From: Rhea pennata
Lineage: Eukaryota > Chordata > Aves > Rheiformes > Rheidae
Reading direction: 5' to 3'
Length of the DNA: 64,000 nt
Assembly (NCBI RefSeq): GCF_028389875.1
Contig: NC_084671.1
Span: forward strand, 377,001-441,000
Shown here: in pieces, positions 60,401 to 64,000 of the stretch
How positions within the stretch are numbered: the first letter of the stretch is position 1
How the letters are laid out: each line of letters opens with the position of its first letter
Position numbers and translations under genes: made by a program
Notes under the pieces: model-generated
The model's input: the letters and a program-made list of their open reading frames with translations, nothing else
What the model was told of the DNA's origin: nothing
Databases searched by the model: none

Positions 60401-63400
60401 GGACACTGTTTAGGCGTGCTGTGAATCAACCTTAGGGTCTGTCTGTCATCTCTAAGAGAACTACTCGTATGGGGTGATGTGCATTTCGTATACACGAGCA
60501 CGCTTCTCCTACCACAATGTAACAAACACATCATCTTGCTGCTGTGGCATATCACAGATTTTGGTCTTGCTTTTCCTGCTTGGATCGTTTTTCACAGACG
60601 GACGAAGCCAAGCTGTCTGTCTCCAGTTCCATCATCACGATTTACCTTCTTCCCTGGTTTGTTGAAGGGTGAATGTCTGATACAAGCACTATTGATTACC
60701 TTCATGGCCACCTACCTGTAAATCATTTCCTTCCTTTGTGGTCAGTAATTTCTGCATCGTTTGCTCACTCTCCACGTAGTGGGCCTAGATCTCCTCCCGT
60801 TTTACAGCAGTGTGGTTCAGCCGTACACATGGAAATAATGCAGGTGTCAGCTGTAGTAAAGCAAGGAAGGCTCAGTCTCCAAGTGGTGTTATGCTCTTCA
60901 TAAATATCTGCAGTAATCTGCAAAAGAGGTTGGTATCCAGAACATACAAGTGCAGGGGGGTTACAGATGAACCATTTCTCTGTTTTTTTGTTGAAATAGG
61001 TAAAGCAGTTGTGCTCAGCCAGGCAGTGTGTGGGTTAAAGGCCCTCTGATGTTCCTTGTAGCTACAGGAAATTCAGATGCTAAGATGGGAGCCTGGTGCT
61101 GCCCCGGTGCAGCGTTGCAGCCCGAGGACTGCAGTTCTCTGCTTGTGGCTGCAAGACGGGCGGCGGGCAGTGAGGTAGCAGGTATGTGCAACTTGGCACA
61201 TACGTTCGCTGAGGACTGTTTTCCCAGTCCGCAGATGCGTGGCTTGCTCTAGGACTCTGAAACCTCCCCCTCTGCTTCTAATACAAGTAGACACTTCTAT
61301 TATTAGCTCAATGGCAGATTTCCATATGCCAACACTCGTGACTGCAGGACTGTTTAATTTTCTCTTCTCTGAAGTATTTAATTTGTCAGCTGTTGGCTTC
61401 TATTCATTACAGACCAAACTTCAAATTCCTTACCTAGATTTCTGCACCATGAGCCAAAGCACTGATCCTGTCTGGAGAGATGGTTATACCTCCGCAGAAC
61501 CAGAGCCAGGATAGGATCTTAAATCCAGAAAGTCGAACGGGCACTGCGATGATCATCAGTAGAAACCCCTGTCTTTACAGATGGTTATCTGGTCTCCATT
61601 TTCCCATTAACTTTTATTCAGAGAAATAAAAAAATCAGTTCTGCTATATGGGCCAAAACACCCTGCACTTACATTTCAATGCCTAGCTCTAAAGATGTGA
61701 TATGCACAGTTGCCAGTGCCTGTCCGCAGATTCTGGCACTTCTCTGGCGGCTGAGGGAACTGCTGCAATGAGGTAATCACCCGGCAATTCACTGCTGGGG
61801 GCCTCTCTTTAATTATTGAATGTCGAAAGAAGTATATTGAATTACCTTCCTGGCAATATCATCTGCAGCATCTCATGTTACTCTATAATATTCTCAGTTT
61901 TCCTACTCGTGTACCATGAAATCTTCTTCAAAGAATCTAGAAAAACTCTAAATATGTCTTTATATATATTGCTTATATAGCACTACATATTTCCAGAGAA
62001 TAACAAGTTAAATACACACTTACTTTGAAGATAGCTTTCCCCTGCAGTCAAGAGCATGAGGTTAGTCATGTGTTTAAAGTGAGGCATGCACTTGGATGTG
62101 CAGGAGAACTAAGCAGCATGTGCATAGTGCTTCAAAAAACGAAGAAATACCAGCAGCCTAATTTTGCTCTCACTTGCACCTGTTTTACTTGAGTGACAGT
62201 TGTCAGCCCAGTTTGTGCTGGGATGATGGGAGAGAATGAAGTTCCTGGTCCTTCCCTCATGGATCCCTCTAAGAGAAGCCCGCTAGGAAAAGATGCAAAC
62301 ACTCTGCAGCAGTGGGGGAGTAGGCAAAGAAATGCCTCTGTGAGCTGTGCGCCCACCTCGCCTTCTTCTGCTCTTGCATAATTTTAAGCAGTACATTTTC
62401 TCAGAGTGATTGTAGGGTGGATGAATGTTACAACTGCCAAAATGCATAGAAAATGTATAGAAAATTAATTTGGAACTTAATGTGATTTGGATATTCGATG
62501 AAGTCCCAAATAACAAGAATTGCTGTGCTTTCTTCATGAGGACAAACCTCTCTGATTGTTCCCTGTTTCAAAAAAACAGCGGGCTCCTGCCGCGAGCACG
62601 GGTCTAGCACGTTTTTCTCCCTGAAGCCTGAGCCAGTAGCAAGGCGATTCCAGGAATGGAAACCTGGGGGAGGACCAGTGCACCTTGTTTTGCTCTGCGA
62701 CGGAAACCTGGAAGGCTCGTTTGAAAGCTCCTGTGAATGCTCCCGATTCCTCCTCCCGCTGCTATTACCATTCTCAGCCAAAGCTCGTGGGCACTCACCG
62801 ACGCAGCCCTCCAGCCAAACCTTTACCTGGGGCTGCCGTGCCACGTTTTTGCCAAGAGCTCCTCTGGCTGCTCTGCTTTCAGGATGGGGTTTTATTTTCT
62901 ATGTTGTCATTTCCCAACTACTGGAAACAAGTGATCTTCATTACTGTGGGGGAGCCTTACGGGATGGTGGAGATCTCCTGCCTGTGCCTGTGGGGGAGGT
63001 GCCTCCTGCGTACTCCTGTCGTTGCTCTGACGTATCTTCCTCAATAGACAAGGTCTCTTTCTTCTCTCGGGCATGCCATGGTTTTGGTTTTGGTCACTGA
63101 TGGATGCTCATTTGGTTCCGTGTGTTGCAAGAGCTCTTTGCTTCTCCTTCTCCTGTCCTTTAGAGCAAATTCCTGGTAAGACTTGCTTTCCTTCTGGCCT
63201 AGCAGAAGATGGAATTGTTACCCCTATTTGGGAGAGAGGTTTGGCAGCATCTCTGTCAAGACCCTGATTTCAAACAGCCTAAGCTACTCACTTGAACCCA
63301 TACAGCAGCACCTGCAGGGTTGTCTAAGTTTCCAAGGACCTGAAATTAAGTTTTGAGTGGTCCGAAAAACCTAAATCAGCTGTTTTTGCAGAAGCTTTGT

Positions 63401-63849
63401 CTGACAAATGTCCAGGGGCAATTACAACCCGTAGTTCTGGTCCTGTGTGGCACAACACCAGGAAAACCTACTGAGTCCATTGCAGAGTCAGTTGCAGTAT
63501 CTCATAAAGGTTGGGGGGAGTGAGAAAATCAACATATGCATTTGTAATTTTTCCTGGCTTGCGGAGATGAAGATAAATGCCAGCATTTCCCCTCTGTCCC
63601 TCCTCCTCTAGCTTGCATTTTGTACAGATCGCAGGCATTAGATCTGCAAATAATAGTTGAGAAATTGGCCACAGATCTCTTGACCATCAGTTCCTATAAA
63701 ATGATCTCAGTAATGTAGCCTTCAGTTTCCACACAAATGATGCAATTTATATAAATTCTCTGTAAATGTGACAAGAGTATTTTTTAATCCTCATTTTGCG
63801 AAAGAAATACGACGTGCCTTCTTCTCCCTCCCCAAGCCGTGCTGAATTC
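57441..63849. other. intergenic DNA
   Basis: A GC-rich flank to about 57740, then mixed to AT-rich DNA. An imperfect 25-26-bp tandem triplication lies at 60301-60375. No recognised exon, RNA gene or further CR1/SINE copy. Confidence 0.45.
60301..60375 (+). repeat. imperfect triplication, 25-26-bp unit
   Basis: CTCTTCAGTACTTGATCTCC, CTCTTTAGTACTTTATCTCC and CTCTTCAGTGCCCATTATCT occur in succession with short spacers. The copies have diverged, so the duplication is old. Confidence 0.75.
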
Positions 63850-64000
63850 CACGCTGGAATCCCAGCAGCAACGTGCAGATCAAAGGAAGACTGTTTCAGA
63901 ACGCTTAGCTGGAAGGAAAGGGCAATGCTGCGGTGGAGCGAACGATTTCATTTACGCGTGTCAGAGCGTTTCCGCCTGCTGCTGCGGGCGGGCCGCGCGC
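63850..64000. other. edge of a GC/CpG-rich block running out of the window
   Basis: CpG density rises over the last 150 bp and ends in GCGGGCGGGCCGCGCGC. It looks like the border of another CpG island. In mammals TSC22D2 follows PFN2 on this side, but nothing here identifies that gene. Confidence 0.4.

Noticed and set aside
63850..64000. TSC22D2 first exon
   Set aside because: Expected from mammalian gene order, but no coding sequence of that gene is visible; only a CpG-rich edge is seen.
1..64000. CRISPR arrays, bacterial operons, integrated proviruses with intact genes
   Set aside because: No regular short repeats with unique spacers, no operon-like coding, and no long gag/pol/env-like frames were found.

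Overview
The window is nuclear DNA from a bird. The evidence is spliced vertebrate genes with compact introns, a CR1 LINE 3' end with the avian ATTCTATG/ATTCTGTG-type tail, tRNA-headed SINEs carrying that same tail, and GC-rich CpG islands and minisatellites set in AT-rich DNA. Two genes are certain and lie tail to tail, as in the RNF13-PFN2 block of human 3q25. The species cannot be fixed from sequence alone. A tRNA-Ile-headed SINE with a CR1 tail resembles the SINE class described from passerines, but this is only a hint.

Layout. 1-8.8 kb: the 3' part of RNF13 on the + strand. Two coding exons (5499-5579 and 7292-7656) encode the RING-H2 domain and the acidic C-terminal tail of this endolysosomal PA-TM-RING ubiquitin ligase. 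Earlier exons lie left of the window. 8.8-13.8 kb: intergenic DNA between the convergent 3' ends, with a (GT)n tract and a tRNA-Val-derived SINE. 13.8-19.1 kb: the complete coding sequence of PFN2 (profilin-2) on the - strand. Exon 1 (18939-19070) and exon 2 (17564-17756) are followed by two alternative last coding exons, 3a (15727-15824) and 3b (15417-15514), which give the PFN2a and PFN2b C-termini. The start sits in a dense CpG island (about 18.0-19.76 kb).

19.8-64 kb: a long stretch upstream of PFN2 with no protein-coding exon I can recognise. It holds several GC-rich/CpG-rich blocks (28.2-28.75, 43.69-44.75, 51.8-52.18, 53.44-53.58 kb and one entering at the right edge), a 5'-truncated CR1 LINE (about 42.80-43.08 kb), two GC-rich minisatellites (37.17-37.73 kb with 15/18/21-bp-type units, 56.55-57.44 kb with a 19-bp unit in about 47 copies) and old MIR-like relics. 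In mammals the next gene is TSC22D2 after a gap with non-coding RNAs. The CpG-rich right edge could be the approach to such a promoter, but no TSC22D2 exon is seen.

The most interesting observations are: two SINEs with different tRNA heads (Ile and Val) sharing a near-identical 3' tail with a CR1 copy in the same window; the PFN2 3a/3b arrangement, where a good donor lies 55 nt after the PFN2a stop with no poly(A) signal between the exons; a TISU/YY1-like motif over the PFN2 start codon and a second one in intron 1; a phase-1/phase-1 81-nt RNF13 exon carrying half the RING; and orphan CpG islands that may be unannotated promoters. Most long open frames in the GC-rich blocks and minisatellites come from low stop-codon density and are not genes.
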